Assembly (NCBI RefSeq): GCF_045679555.1
Contig: NC_092087.1
Location: 81,214,901 to 81,278,900 of the forward strand
Source of the DNA: Salvelinus alpinus
Taxonomy: Eukaryota; Chordata; Actinopteri; Salmoniformes; Salmonidae
DNA: 64,000 nucleotides
Direction of reading: 5' to 3'
Positions 1 through 13,500 of the stretch are shown piece after piece (within the stretch, counting starts at the first letter, position 1; each line of letters opens with the position of its first letter). The notes under the pieces were generated by a model, which worked only from the letters and a program-made list of their open reading frames with translations, did no database searches and was not told the origin of the DNA. The translations under genes and the position numbers were made by a program.

Positions 1-1286
1 GATCTCCTGACTTCCTAAATCTGTTTTCTTCAACAGTAGCTTGATCTCCTGACTTCCTAAATCTGTTTTCTACAACAGTAGCTTGATCTCCTGACTTCCT
101 AAATCTGTTTTCTTCAACAGTAGCTTGATCTCCTGACTTCCTAAATCTGTTTTCTTCAACAGTAGCTTGATCTCCTGACTTCCTAAATCTGTTTTCTTCA
201 ACAGTAGCTTGATCTCCTGACTTCCTAAATCTGTTTTCTACAACAGTAGCTTGATCTCCTGACTTCCTAAATCTGTTTTCTTCAACAGTAGCTTGATCTC
301 CTGACTTCCTAAATCTGTTTTCTACAACAGTAGCTTGATCTCCTGACTTCCTAAATCTGTTTTCTACAACAGTAGCTTGATCTCCTGACTTCCTAAATCT
401 GTTTTCTACAACAGTAGCTTGATCTCCTGACTTCCTAAATCTGTTTTCTACAACAGTAGCTTGATCTCCTGACTTCCTAAATCTGTTTTCTACAACAGTA
501 GCTTGATCTCCTGACTTCCTAAATCTGTTTTCTACAACAGTAGCTTGATCTCCTGACTTCCTAAATCTGTTTTCTACAACAGTAGCTTGATCTCCTGACT
601 TCCTAAATCTGTTTTCTACAACAGTAGCTTGATCTCCTGACTTCCTAAATCTGTTTTCTACAACAGTAGCTTGATCTCCTGACTTCCTAAATCTGTTTTC
701 TCAACAGTAGTTGATCTCCTGACTTCCTAATCTGTTTTCTACAACAGTAGCTTGATCTCCTGACTTCCTAAATCTGTTTTCTACAACAGTAGCTTGATCT
801 CCTGACTTCCTAAATCTGTTTTCTTCAACAGTAGCTTGATCTCCTGACTTCCTAAATCTGTTTTCTACAACAGTAGCTTGATCTCCTGACTTCCTAAATC
901 TGTTTTCTACAACAGTAGCTTGATCTCCTGACTTCCTAAATCTGTTTTCTACAACAGTAGCTTGATCTCCTGACTTCCTAAATCTGTTTTCTTCAACAGT
1001 AGCTTGATCTCCTGACTTCCTAAATCTGTTTTCTTCAACAGTAGCTTGATCTCCTGACTTCCTAAATCTGTTTTCTTCAACAGTAGCTTGATCTCCTGAC
1101 TTCCTAAATCTGTTTTCTTCAACAGTAGCTTGATCTCCTGACTTCCTAAATCTGTTTTCTACAACAGTAGCTTGATCTCCTGACTTCCTAAATCTGTTTT
1201 CTTCAACAGTAGCTTGATCTCCTGACTTCCTAAATCTGTTTTCTTCAACAGTAGCTTGATCTCCTGACTTCCTAAATCTGTTTTCC
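1..1286. repeat. 42-bp intronic minisatellite, about 30 copies
   Basis: Tandem array of a 42-bp unit starting GATCTCCTGACTTCC, running from the window edge (so probably longer) to about 1286, where it breaks into unique sequence after TTTTCC. Copies are almost identical. The main variation is TTCTTCAACAG versus TTCTACAACAG, with a long run of the A type in the middle and T-rich ends. One copy near 690-730 has three small deletions. The near identity points to recent expansion or ongoing homogenisation. It lies in the intron before the first visible ccdc88a exon. Each unit holds a branch-point-like CCTAAAT, a pyrimidine run and CAACAG, so it resembles a 3' splice site. Confidence 0.97.
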
Positions 1287-1580
1287 TGAAAGGAGAAAGA
1301 GAGATTTCTTATTTATTTTCATGCCTAAAACATGGTTTTTCATCAACTGGGTTACATGGTCAGGGAAACCTCTCATACATTCAGTGAAATTCAAAGACTT
1401 TAATATTCAAAAGATAAATACAGTGTAGATAGTTTTGTTTAAACTGTAGGTTTATTTTAAGACAGGGGCTACTTCCCAGCATTTTCCTCTCCCCACTTGA
1501 GAGAACTTTTGCCGTATATTTACCTCACGACGGTGTCCCATGTATGTTAAAACTCTTTTCCGTGTCGGTGTCCGTATCAG

Positions 1581-4500
1581 AACTCTGTGTTGCTAGCGGA
1601 GGCCCGGTCAGCCCGTACGTACCGTGACGAGCTGGATGCCCTGAGAGAGAGGGCCATCAGGGCTGACAAGCTGGAGAGCGAGGTGGGACGATACCGCGAG
1701 AAACTACACAACATGGAGTTCTACAAGGCCAAAGTGGAGGTACGGTACCGTACGGAGGAACACATTCAATACTCAGAATATAGCATGATAAACAGCCACA
1801 TTGAAAACAAAACGCTGTTTTAACTTAAAATGTGAATTTTGTCCACGGTTAAATTTATATCAGAACGTTTCAGAATGCAAAGAACCACAGCTACTAATAT
1901 TTCAAATCAATTGTGGAGGTTTTACAAATTACTGTTATCGCACTTTGCAAAAACTTAGCTAGATCTCAAACAATACTTCATGTATTTCATCATTTAACAA
2001 TTGACATAAATCTGTTGTTGTCATGTACCCGACAGGAGTTTCTTTGTAACAGCGTTGATTTGTGTCTTATCTTGTAGGAGCTGAAGGAGGATAACTGTGT
2101 GTTGCTGGAGACCAAGGCTGTACTGCAGCAGCAGCTGGAGGGGTGGAGGGCCCGCTCTGATAAACTACACCAGCTAGAGAAACACAGTCTGCTGCTCAAC
2201 GCCAGGGTCCACGTCATGGAACAGGTAGAAAACACGGAGTATTATGCAGTGGATTACATGTATGTAAACAGTGGTCAATATGAACATTGAGGGGAAACAG
2301 GTGAAAGGTTAAGGGAAGGATAGGAAAGGAAAGGGACTGGTCTTAGTGCAGGGGAGGATGTGTATTGGAGGATACATGCGATGGAACAGGTTGATGGACA
2401 AAGAGGATCATACATGCTTGGGTTATGTTGTGGACATGTGTGTGCCCTGGTCAAAAGGTCATACTTTCAACGAAGATTAGATAGAGAAATGGGAAGTTGA
2501 ATATCTTTAGAATAACAACGTCATCTCACCCTCGTCCTCCCTCTCGGCCCTTCCCAGGAGAAGGAGGTGGACAGGAGGCGCATGGAGGAGCTGCAGGAGG
2601 AGAACCTGGCCTTGGAGCTGGCCCAGAGGAGGAGCATGGAGGAGTCACAGCACCTGGGATGGGAGCTGGAGCAGCTCTCCAGGAGCCCCGACAACTCACA
2701 GGGTAAGGCTGACAGTCTACTCTACCCACTTCATCTGCCCTGTGGGAGCAATGGTACTTATAGGAAGAGAAGTGACATGTGAAATATCCACAGTAAATGT
2801 AAATGTAAATGTAAATATCATTCTAACGTTATGGACTATATGGCACAAAAAGGATAACTTCAATAAGATCATCCATTCAGTCATTATCTCACCTGTCTGT
2901 TCATAGTGGAGGTTATGTAACAGCTAGTTCGTATTCCTGTCATCCTTTCGGTCTGATGGTTGTGTTCAGGTCAGAAGTCTCTGGGTGAGGAGGTGGTTGA
3001 TGGGACCAGGAGTCGTCTTCTGAGGCTGGAGAGAGAGAACCAAAGCCTGCTCAGGACCATAGAGGATCTGAGAGCTGCTGACCTCAGCCTGGGACCGCAG
3101 CACAACCATAACCATGAGCACACGAGGAGGGACAGCCAGCGACCCACAAACACGGTAACTAGCCAGGGACCACGACACAAACATGAACACAATAGCCACA
3201 CACAGCTGCTCAGGGAGCACACGTACAATCATCAACCCACACATTCGGATTCCGTCGACTCTATCGAACTATAGCAGTGAACGGTGCTATTTCCATGTGA
3301 AAATGTTGGTCGTGTTTCCTTGTTTATTAGGCTGAGGTGGTTAGAGAGTACCTTGGCAGTTTAGACAACACCTCCTGGGAGCAGTTTGAATTGGTCATCA
3401 AAGAGGATTGTGACATTGACATAGACACATCACATCACAGGGACCCAAAGTGCAACGGAGTGTCGGTCGACCTAGAGGGAGAGATTGACCGACTGGAGAG
3501 AGAGAGCGAGACCCTCAAGGAGAAGATGGACCTTCAGAAGCAAGAGAAAGGCCAACTCGAAGACGGAGAGTCTTGCCATCTGAGTGACCCCATGGCTGAC
3601 CCGGAAGCAGTAGCTAAAGACAACACCCGCAATCTCCTTCAACCAGGCGCTTCAGTGTCTCTGACTCGCGACACCTCACCCTGCTCTAAGAACAAGAGTC
3701 CACGTCGGGAGAACAGTAGCACGGGGCTGCAGACGAGGGCTTCCTCGTCATCCACTAAGCACACAGAGCGCCTGGAAGCTAAGTGTAGAGCCCTGGACAC
3801 AGAGAACCAGCGGCTTCAGGCTGCCCTGGACAACACAGGTTGGTCTTCTGTGAGAATGTTGTGGTACTGCTGTCTCTTTGTAGCGTTTAGCTCTGTTGCG
3901 TTAGATACAGGGGCATTGAATGGGCAATGTGAAACGCTTTATTTGTTCAGGGATCCATATGCCTGTTGATTTTTGTGCTCTGTATGCCGGCAAACCTAAT
4001 AATTGATGATTGGTGATTAATGAAGTAGCCTATATTAATTCAGATGTATTATTATTATTTTTTATCCACCCACCCTCGCACATGCCCATCCATCCAACCA
4101 CCTATCCATCCACCCCCACACCCTTCCATCCATACATCCACTCACCTCCAGGCCGGAAGCTCCAACGGCTGGAGGCCGAGGTCCACGAGCTGGAGGCTGA
4201 GAACCAGATCCTGCAGGCTGGGCTGGAGGAGCTGAGGATCTCCTCGCGGCGCATGGAGCAGCTGGAGCAGGAGAAGCAGACCCTGGAGCAGGAGGCTTCA
4301 GGCCTGGAGAGAGATAAGAGGAGGCTGGAGAAGGAGAACCGCAGGCTGAGGCAACAGGCAGAGATCCAGGACTCTACCCTGGACGGGAGCAACCTGAGGG
4401 TGGCTAGTCTGGAGAGAGAGAACAGGTATGATGCTAATGGTCACCATGATATGATCGTGGTGCTAGCAACGTCAGGGTTGTGGGTTTGATTCCCGCTGGG

Positions 4501-7500
4501 ATCACATGTACAGTTGAAGTCGGAAGTTTACATACACCAAATACATTTAAACTCAGTTTTTCACAATTCCTGACATTTAATCCGAGAAAAATTCCCTGTC
4601 TTACGTCAGTTAGGATCACCAGTTTATTTTAAGAATGTTAAATGTCAGAATAATAGTTGAGAGAATGATTTATATAAGCTTTTATTTCTTTCATCTCATT
4701 CCCAGTGGGTCAGAAGTTTGCATACACTCAATTAGTATTTGGTAGCATTGCCTTTAAATTGTTTAACTATGGGTCAAACGTTTCGGGTAGCCTTCCACAA
4801 GCTTCCCACAATAAGTTGGGTGAATTTTGGCCCATTCCTCCTGACAGAACTGGTGTAACTGAGTCAAGTTTGTAGGTCTCCCTGCTCGCACACACTCTTT
4901 CAGTTCTGCCCACAAATTTTCTATAGGATTGAGGTCAGGGCTTTGTGATGGCCACTCCAATACCTTGACTTTGTTGTACTTAAGCCATTTTGCCACAACT
5001 TTGGAAGTATGCTTGGGGTCATTGACCATTTGGAAGACCCATTTGCGACCAAGCTATAACTTCCTGACTGATGTCTTGAGATGTTGCTTCAATATATCCA
5101 CATAATTTCCCATCCTCATGATGCCAACTATTTTGTGAAGTGCACCAGTCCCTCCTGCAACAAAGCACCCCCACAACATAATGCTGCCACCCCTGTGCTT
5201 CACGGGTTACTTCGGCTTACAAGCCTCCCGCTTTTTCCTCCAAACGTAACGATGGTCATTATGGCCAAACAGTTCTATTTTTGTTTCATCAGACCAGAGG
5301 ACATTTCTCCAAAAAGTACGATCTTTGTCCCCATGTGCAGTTGCAAACCGTAGTCTGGCTTTTTTATGGCGGTTTTGGAGTACTGTCTTCTTCCTTGCTG
5401 AGTGGCCTTTCAGGTTATGTCGATATAGGACTCATTTTACTGTGGATATAGATACTTTTGTACCTGTTTCCGACTTCAACTGTATAAAAAAGTATGCACT
5501 CGTATACAAATGTATCTACTCATATACAATACAATATACACAAATGTGTGCCCTGACTGTACTGTAAGTTGCTTTGGATAAAAGCATCTGCTAAATGGTT
5601 TATATTTCTATTAAATTATAACAGGGGGATGGGGAAGGAGGTGGAGAGGCTGAAGGAGGTGGAGGAGAGGGTCAAGGGGCTGGAGAGGGATAACAGAGAG
5701 CTGGCCAAGCAGGGAGCGATCAGCCAGAGGGCCCTGGTCACCCTGAGAGAGGTGAAGCCACTCAGATCAGCATTAGCTTCTTATGTGTGATACTCATGTA
5801 TTTCAGTGTGCCTGACATGACAGATTTGTACGTTTCCTTATGGAAAGATAAAGTTAAGCGAGCTTGAAGTCATGGCAATTTAGATCACATGTCATGAATA
5901 TACAGTATATCAATTGTTTTTGATTTAACAGCTCTCTGATAAATAGTTAATTGGTCACACGAGCTTTACATGGCTGCAAGAGGAGTCACTGAACTGAAAT
6001 ATGTGATGATACAAAAAGCGGATATTTCTGACCGTCGTTCCTCTGTAGGAGTTGGTGAGTGACAAGCTGAAGACCCAGCAGAGGGAGAATGAGCTGGAGA
6101 GGCTGGCCCACGAGCTGGAGATGAGAGTCCTCAACCAGGACGCATCACCACAGAGTGACGAGGAAACTCCAGACAACAGGTGAAGCGAGGTTCACGTGAG
6201 GTTCATGCAACTGATTTAGTCTACCCCCCATAAACCAGGTTAGGTGATAGTTACACAAATCTTCAATTCAGTTCGTGAATGGCTGTGTTATACACATAAC
6301 AATAGATTGGTGAGTTATTTTTCAAGTCCGTGACAAAATACAGAAAAATATGTCTACTTTCCCCTCCCCCACGTGTTGTTTTAAATCCCCCTTTATTTTA
6401 TTTCCCTCTCCCCAGTAGGTTCAAGATGTTGGAGTCTGAGCTGGAGTCGTCTCTGAAGAGGTCCCTGCAGATCAAAGAAGACAAGATGGAAGCCGTTGAG
6501 GCTCGTCTGCAGGAGTCCTCCACCCTCAACCAGCAGCTACGTCAAGAGCTCAAGACTGTGAGTCTGGCCTAAAGTTCCTCCGTTTCAAAGGGAAACTATA
6601 CCTTGTCTACATTCATTCACTTTTACATTGGAATTCTTTTTCAAAGCATATTGAAGCCTGAAGTTGACAAATGGCCTCGCTCAGTAGCGGCATCTGACCT
6701 TTGAGCTTGACCCCCTACAGGTGCGTCTGAACTACGAAGCCCTGTTGCAGAGGGAGGAGGAGGAGCATGCGGCCCGTAGCCCCACCCCTCAGAGGGAGAG
6801 TGACAGGGCGGTAAGCGGATGGCAGTGGGAGAGCCAGGAGGCCACCAGGGAGCTGCTGAGGGTCAAGGACCGCCTCATCGAGGTGGAGAGGAACGTGAGT
6901 GGAGAACTTTGTGTCATCATGTTGTGACTAAGCACTAAATTTGATGCTCTTATTTCAATGTTTATATTTTCTGAAATGCATCTGACTTTGTTTAAAGTCC
7001 TCCCAATAATGACTATGGGATGATAGAAATCAAACCTACTTTACATTTTAGTCATTTAGCAGACGCTTCATTATTTAATTACATTACATTGCCACGTTAA
7101 TACAAATGTTATCCATCTCAACCAGACTATTACTATGAATCAACACCAGCTTCCCATTTTTTCTATGTATTATTGACTTGTCCCTCTTTTCCTCCCCTAC
7201 TGCAGAATGCCACACTGCAGGCAGAGCGTCAGGCACTGCAGGCCCAGCTCAGACAGCTGGAGACCCAGTCAGACGGCCTGCAGGCTCAGATCCTGGCCCT
7301 GCAGAGACAGACCGCCTCCCTGCAGGAGAACAACACGGCTCTCCAGACACACAACGCTAACCTGCAGGTTAGAGGAGCAACATTCCTGATATACTAATAT
7401 ACTCCCAGTATACTGATGAGATACTCAAAATACACAAATACACACACACTGATTTAATGCTTCCAAAATATGAACTTTTATTTTGAAGTGAGTACTTTTA

Positions 7501-10500
7501 TTTTGAAGTGAAATCTGTGTGCAGATATCCATTATGCATTAGATGCATCTTGTTTTTATACCTAGGACTCAAGTTGCCTCATATAATGCCATTCTAATGG
7601 AACCTGATACTGTAAGGCTGGTGTTACATGAAGCAGTTTGAATGCAACTTTAGTTGATTTGTTAAATGTGAACCCTTTTTTAGAGTCCTTTCATACATGG
7701 TATGAGTAGTATTTCATCTTATACAGTATAAACTCATACCTTTGAATTACAACCTTTTCACACATAATAATCATCTCCACTCCTATCCATCCACAGGTGG
7801 AGAAGTCCACTCTGAACTCCCAGAGTGCATCACTCCTGGCCCAGAACGCTCAGCTCCAATGCCAACAATCCAGCACTGAGGGTGATAAGGAGGTGGCCAT
7901 GCGTGAGCGCGAGGAGCTGCGCGGCGTGTACGACCAGCTCCTGAGGGACCACGAGAGGCTGGCGGCGCTGCACGAGAGACAAGCCATGGACTACGAGGCC
8001 CTGATGGGAAAACACGGCTGTCTGAAGAACGTCCACCGCACTCTGGAGCTGGAGCATAGAACGCTGGAGGACAGGTAGAGGAGGGGGACCAGAGACCATT
8101 CTGATGGTTCATGGTATACAATTTGAATGCTTGAGTAATGGTTGCTTAAATTCCACCTCCCAACATAAAAGTACATTTTTTTGTGTTGCTATGTTATGTT
8201 CTCGTGCAACAATGAGGATATCTGTTGTGCCACCAAGTCAAATGGATCTTGAAAAATCATGTGGATTTTAAAACTACAGTATATAGGTTCTACCCATTCA
8301 TATTTTATCAAAGACACTCATCAATGGCTGTGACACTCATTTCCCATCCATGCAACAACAACGAAAACAGCAACCGAGGGGAAAGCTCTCTAAATAACCA
8401 CGATGGTGTGTTGCTGTAGGTACAAAACGCTGCTGCAGCAGAAGGCCAAACTAGAGGGTCTGGAGAAGGCTCTGAGAGAGGAGCAGGACAAGATGTCTGT
8501 GGAGAAGGAGCAGCACAGGACCACCGCCTCAGAGTGTCGACAGCTCCGGGATGAGAAGGACTGGTGAGGGACGCACATAGCATAACACACACACACACAG
8601 CATCTCCTAAAGATGACAAAGACTCCCTCTACACACAGCATAGCTCACTACACACACAAGCTCACATTAAAGATAGTTACATGCTGATAGCTTTTTACAT
8701 AGAATTCAGAGAACTTTGCTTGTCTAACTGTTGTTCTTATCAATATGTTTTCGCTTTACTTTTTTCAGAGTGTTTCTTCTATGTATATTTCTATGTGCCC
8801 CCAGGCTGAACCAGACGTACCGTCAGCTGTTGAAGGATCAGGAGGAGCTCCAGGCGGACCATAAGAACATGAAGACCTTGCTGAACAGCACCAAGCTGGA
8901 GCAGACCAAGCTAGAGTCCGACTTCAACAAGCTCAGAGAGCAGTACCAACAGCTAGACATCACCAACACCAAGCTCACCAACCAGTGTGAGGTATGAAGG
9001 ATATATTTAAGCAATAAGGCTCGAGGTGGTGTGGTAAATGACCAATATACCACGATTAAGGGCTGTTCTTAAGCACGACGCAACGCGGAGTGCCTGGATA
9101 CAACCCTTAGCCGTGGTATATTGGCCATATACAACAAACCCCCGAGGTGCCTTACTGCTATTATAAACTGGTTACAAATGTAATTAGACCAGTAAAAATG
9201 AATGTTTTGTCATACCCGTGGTATGCGGTCTGATATACCACGGCTGTCAGCCAATCAAAATTCAGGGTTCGAACCACCCAGTTTCTAATAATACTTTCAC
9301 CATCCAGGTTCATTTTAGTTATAATTAAAAATATATTTACCTAAAAGCATCCATTTTAATCAATCAAAACTTGATCAAAATTCCGTACAGTTGTAATGAA
9401 GGTGTTGTTGATCGTATTGTAATGAAACAGTCAGGGAGTGCGGCTCGGACCCTCCACCTTCTGACCCGAAGCCCAGTGCGCCATCGACTGTGCCACAGAA
9501 GCATGCTCAAGTCGATTCTCCACCCTTATTAACCCAGGGTCATTACAGCATTGCTGGCAAAGTAATTGGATTCTGTATTCCCCAAGCACTATACAAAGAG
9601 GCTATGTGAGGATATACGCATTCGCATTTGCTCTCAAAGCAGTTTCGTGCCAGATTGATGTGTAGTAATTCTATCATTAAAGAAGTCATTGACATATACT
9701 ATGTGCCCCTGTGTCTAGCTGCTGAGTCAGTTGAAGGGGAACCTGGAGGAGGAGAACCGTCACCTGCTGGACCAGATCCAGACCCTGATGCTGCAGAACC
9801 GCACCCTGCTAGAACAGACCATGGAGAGCAAGGACCTGTTCCACGTAGAACAGAGACAGCACATGTAAGGGACCCATCTATCTGGCTGAATGCCAAGTCC
9901 TAGAGCTTTAACCCCTTGCAATCCAACTTGCAGTTAATGGACTGAATTAGAAGTTAATTGAACCAAAGGAGATAGATGTTCCACCAGCAGCAGCCACTGT
10001 ACAGTATATCTACAGTATATAAGAGCATAGTTTGTACAATAGTAGCTACAGCCACAGCATAGTTCTTCTCATAATGATAGACTTATGGAATGTATTCACA
10101 TTGTGGTTAAACAATGGGCTTCACATAGGACACAAGGCATTCCAGAGCAGCACAAAACAAAAGGCGTTGATTTAGCTATAGAGCACCGATGCACCAAAAA
10201 CACAGTGCACCCCATCATATTTAGAGCACCAACACCACTGGGCCTCTGAGTTTGACAGAGGATGGATTATTGATGTCGTCTGCCATCTGTAGTGCCAGTT
10301 TAGAAAAAAAGTTGACTGACCTAAAAAAAAATCCTCTCTCTGCTAGTGTCAACGTTGGCCTATATGGAATACATCTCCCCCATTTTGAGTTTATCTTCTG
10401 GACATATGGGGCATACTAAGCTATGTGTAATATGTATGAAAGTATGGAAATATAACATTCACATTCTTTTCACCTGGGTCGTATTCGTTGCGGCATGCAA

Positions 10501-13500
10501 CGGAAAAACGCTTTGCAACGGAAAACGGAAATGAGAGTTCCTTATTGGACGAGTACATGTAGTCCCTCACTGTTTCAGTCCATTTTCTTCCGTTTGCTGC
10601 CTAATAAATAGGACCTCGGGGTTTGATGGTGTTTAAAGGTGCCGAGTGTGACGGTTGAGACAGTTCAGTCAGAGTTTATTCTAAGACGTAAACACACCAG
10701 CCGTCTTTGCAGCAGCGACACCTCTTCTGTTGATGTTACCTCTCTGTGTGAAACACGGTGTTTCTCTCTCTCCTCTCAGAGACAAGCTGAATGAGCTGAG
10801 GAGACAGAAGGAGAAGCTGGAGGAGAAGATCATGGATCAGTATAAGTTCTATGACCCCTCACCCCCACGGAGGTACAGTGCCGTTTGGACAGGAAATGAA
10901 TTCACTTTGACAGTGACAAGATTCATTAGTTTGGATACAGTATTAGTTCGTTTTACCTGTTTATTTTTAAGACAATTTTCCCATCAGGGACAAAGTTTGT
11001 CCTATTCTATATCGATTTTAACATATCTATTATATTTCCCGAGGCGTGGGAACTGGATCGCCATGAAAATGAGGAAGCTGATGAAGCCGAGGAGCCGTGA
11101 GCGTTGTGGCCCCGCCTCCTCTTCTGACCACCATCGCTCCCTCACCCCCACACGCTCCGGGTCCTTCGAGGCCCTCCCGCCCACCTCCCCCTCTGCTCCC
11201 TGTTGCCAGGACAACGACTCCTTCGTGGGTTCGGACGGCTCGGGTGGGTCCACCACCTCCCCCCGGAGGAGCAGCAGTGAGTATGACCTCCTTATCCCCT
11301 CCCATTGGTCCCGTCTGAGAGCCCTGATAGGCCAGGCAGAAACGGGCTGTCCAATCACGCTCCGCCATCACCGCAGGCCCACCCGCCCTGCTACGAGCTA
11401 TAGGCCAAGAAGAGAGAGCGACAGCTAGGCCCCTTCCCCCGCCACGGCCGACCCCGCAGCCACGGCCATCAGGGATAGAACATATGGGCGGAGCCGGTTA
11501 CTGCAGGGAACCTCCCCCAGCCACCACTGATTGGACAGGGAGACAGAAGTCACTCAATTGCTACATCTTTATTTGACGGCCCTACAAGACAGACTCCTCC
11601 AATTTGTATCAAGATAGACCCGCCTCCCAGGCTCTTATACACAGATATCTATGAGAAGGAATAAAAATGATCTGTTGGAAGCTCATCTGTTGCTGTGCCA
11701 TTGTATAGGAGTCCTGGGTAAGAAATCCTCATACACACTTGACTTCTGAAGTGGTAAGATGTAGGGCTGCTCTGTCTGTATCTACCCTGTATAGCAGGAT
11801 AACTCACCTCTGACCCTACGAGGTCCGGAGCCTGCTGCTTCTCTGTTCTACATAATAATGAATTGCACATACCTGGTGTCCCAGGTCTAAATCAGTCCCT
11901 GATTAGAGGGGAACAATTAAAAAATGCAGTGGACCTGTCTTGGAGGGCCAGAGTGTAGTTTGAGGGCTGTGTTGTATACGTGGGTTTCTATGACAGACAT
12001 GCAGAAACAGTTGTTACTTCGTGTTGCACTATGGGTATGTCTGCATGTTTCTTTACGTGGAGCCTTCCCTCAATAAGGCCAAACTCGTGTTTTGTCTATT
12101 TCTGTCTTTCCCCATGTCTGTTTTGTGTGTTAACGTGTTCTCTCCGTTCCCCTCCCTTCATCCTCCCCTGTTTCTCCCTCCCCTCTCCCTTGTTGTCCCA
12201 CACCGTAAAGTGTCCACTCTGAAAATCTTTCCCCTTATGAGGAACAGACTGAAGGATAAGGACAAAGTCAAGTCCCTCTTTCGTCGTTCCATGTGTAAGA
12301 AACATGATGGGTCGATGTCTCGTGACTACCTCATCTTGGCTGCAACCTGCCTATTTTCTCATCATTAGCGAACTATTAGCCTGGGTCCCAGATCTGTTTG
12401 TGCTGTCTTGCCAACTTCTTAGGATTGACAATTCCATAGAAAGTAGGCAAGACAGCACAAACAGATCTGGGACCCAGGCTAGTGAACTATGCTTTACCTT
12501 ATTCTTTAGTCTACCATTGTTTTAATGAGTGCAGCAGAAATCCTCCTAGACAATACTCTGTGTAATTCCGTGTAGAGTTCTGCCAAGTGTGCAGCTTGGC
12601 AACCTTCCTATTATTGAGTTCAGCCATAATATTGCTATATATTGCAATTTTGATACCCATACCCACTCTTTCTCTCTGTTAGCATAAGCATCCGCCACCA
12701 TATATATTTTCACTCTTCTGTTCTCCATGCAGTTCTGTAGAGTTACACAAGAGGTCGGGGGAATACTGCATTGCAGAACACTGGTACTGCATAATGTTTT
12801 AGTTTCTCGGGACCACATTGCTGGAAGGCAGGAAGACTCTGACGGAGGTTGTGAGGCTAAAACCGTAGTTATTGATAAACGTCATACTTTTCAAGTGAAG
12901 TGTGTAGAACCTTCTCTCCTTTGAATGAAAGACAGGAAGGGAAAGAAAATATAGGACTTCCCCATTACCAGAGGCAACTCAAGTCATCTCTCTCCACCTC
13001 CACCCCCAGCCCTGAATGACCTGGACAAACTGAATGACTTGGTGTACCCCTCAACCCTGTCTGAGGACCCTGAGCAGCTAGAGGGGTCAGAGGTCAAGAA
13101 TGACAGATCCAGGAAGGAGTCTATGACCTCATCCATGAGCGACTCCATCTTGTCCATCATCAACCATCAACACCAGCCGACCACCACTCCTTTGTTTTAT
13201 CCCACCACCACTGCTGCTGCTGCTGCCACTGATAGCAATGAGCCATGTTTGACAGGTAGAGTCATTCCACCATCCATATTACGTCCTTCCATTTGACATC
13301 TTCATCAGCTATCTGCTCTGAACACCTTTTGCTGTAGTTTTAAGAATCATGCTACAAGGGTACATTTGCTAAGGGGTTTGAGCTACAACGTCTCTGTAGG
13401 GATGTGTTGCTTCAAACATCCGCAATTCTGTTTGTTTGAATGAACACTACCACTTCCCATACGCTTCTCTTGCTTTTAACCTGACCAGTTTGACTGCAAC

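Noticed and set aside
1-1286. CRISPR-like array
   Set aside because: Units are identical head to tail with no variable spacers, and the host is a vertebrate. It is a minisatellite.
11044-11243. Alternative donor GTGGGT at 11244
   Set aside because: Also in phase, but it would remove the conserved RRSS before TLNDL and is a weaker site than 11277.
11277-11428. Coding continuation after the ccdc88a exon ending at 11276
   Set aside because: The frame stays open to 11428 but a perfect GTGAGT donor at 11277 gives the conserved SSTLNDL junction. The rest is intron read-through.
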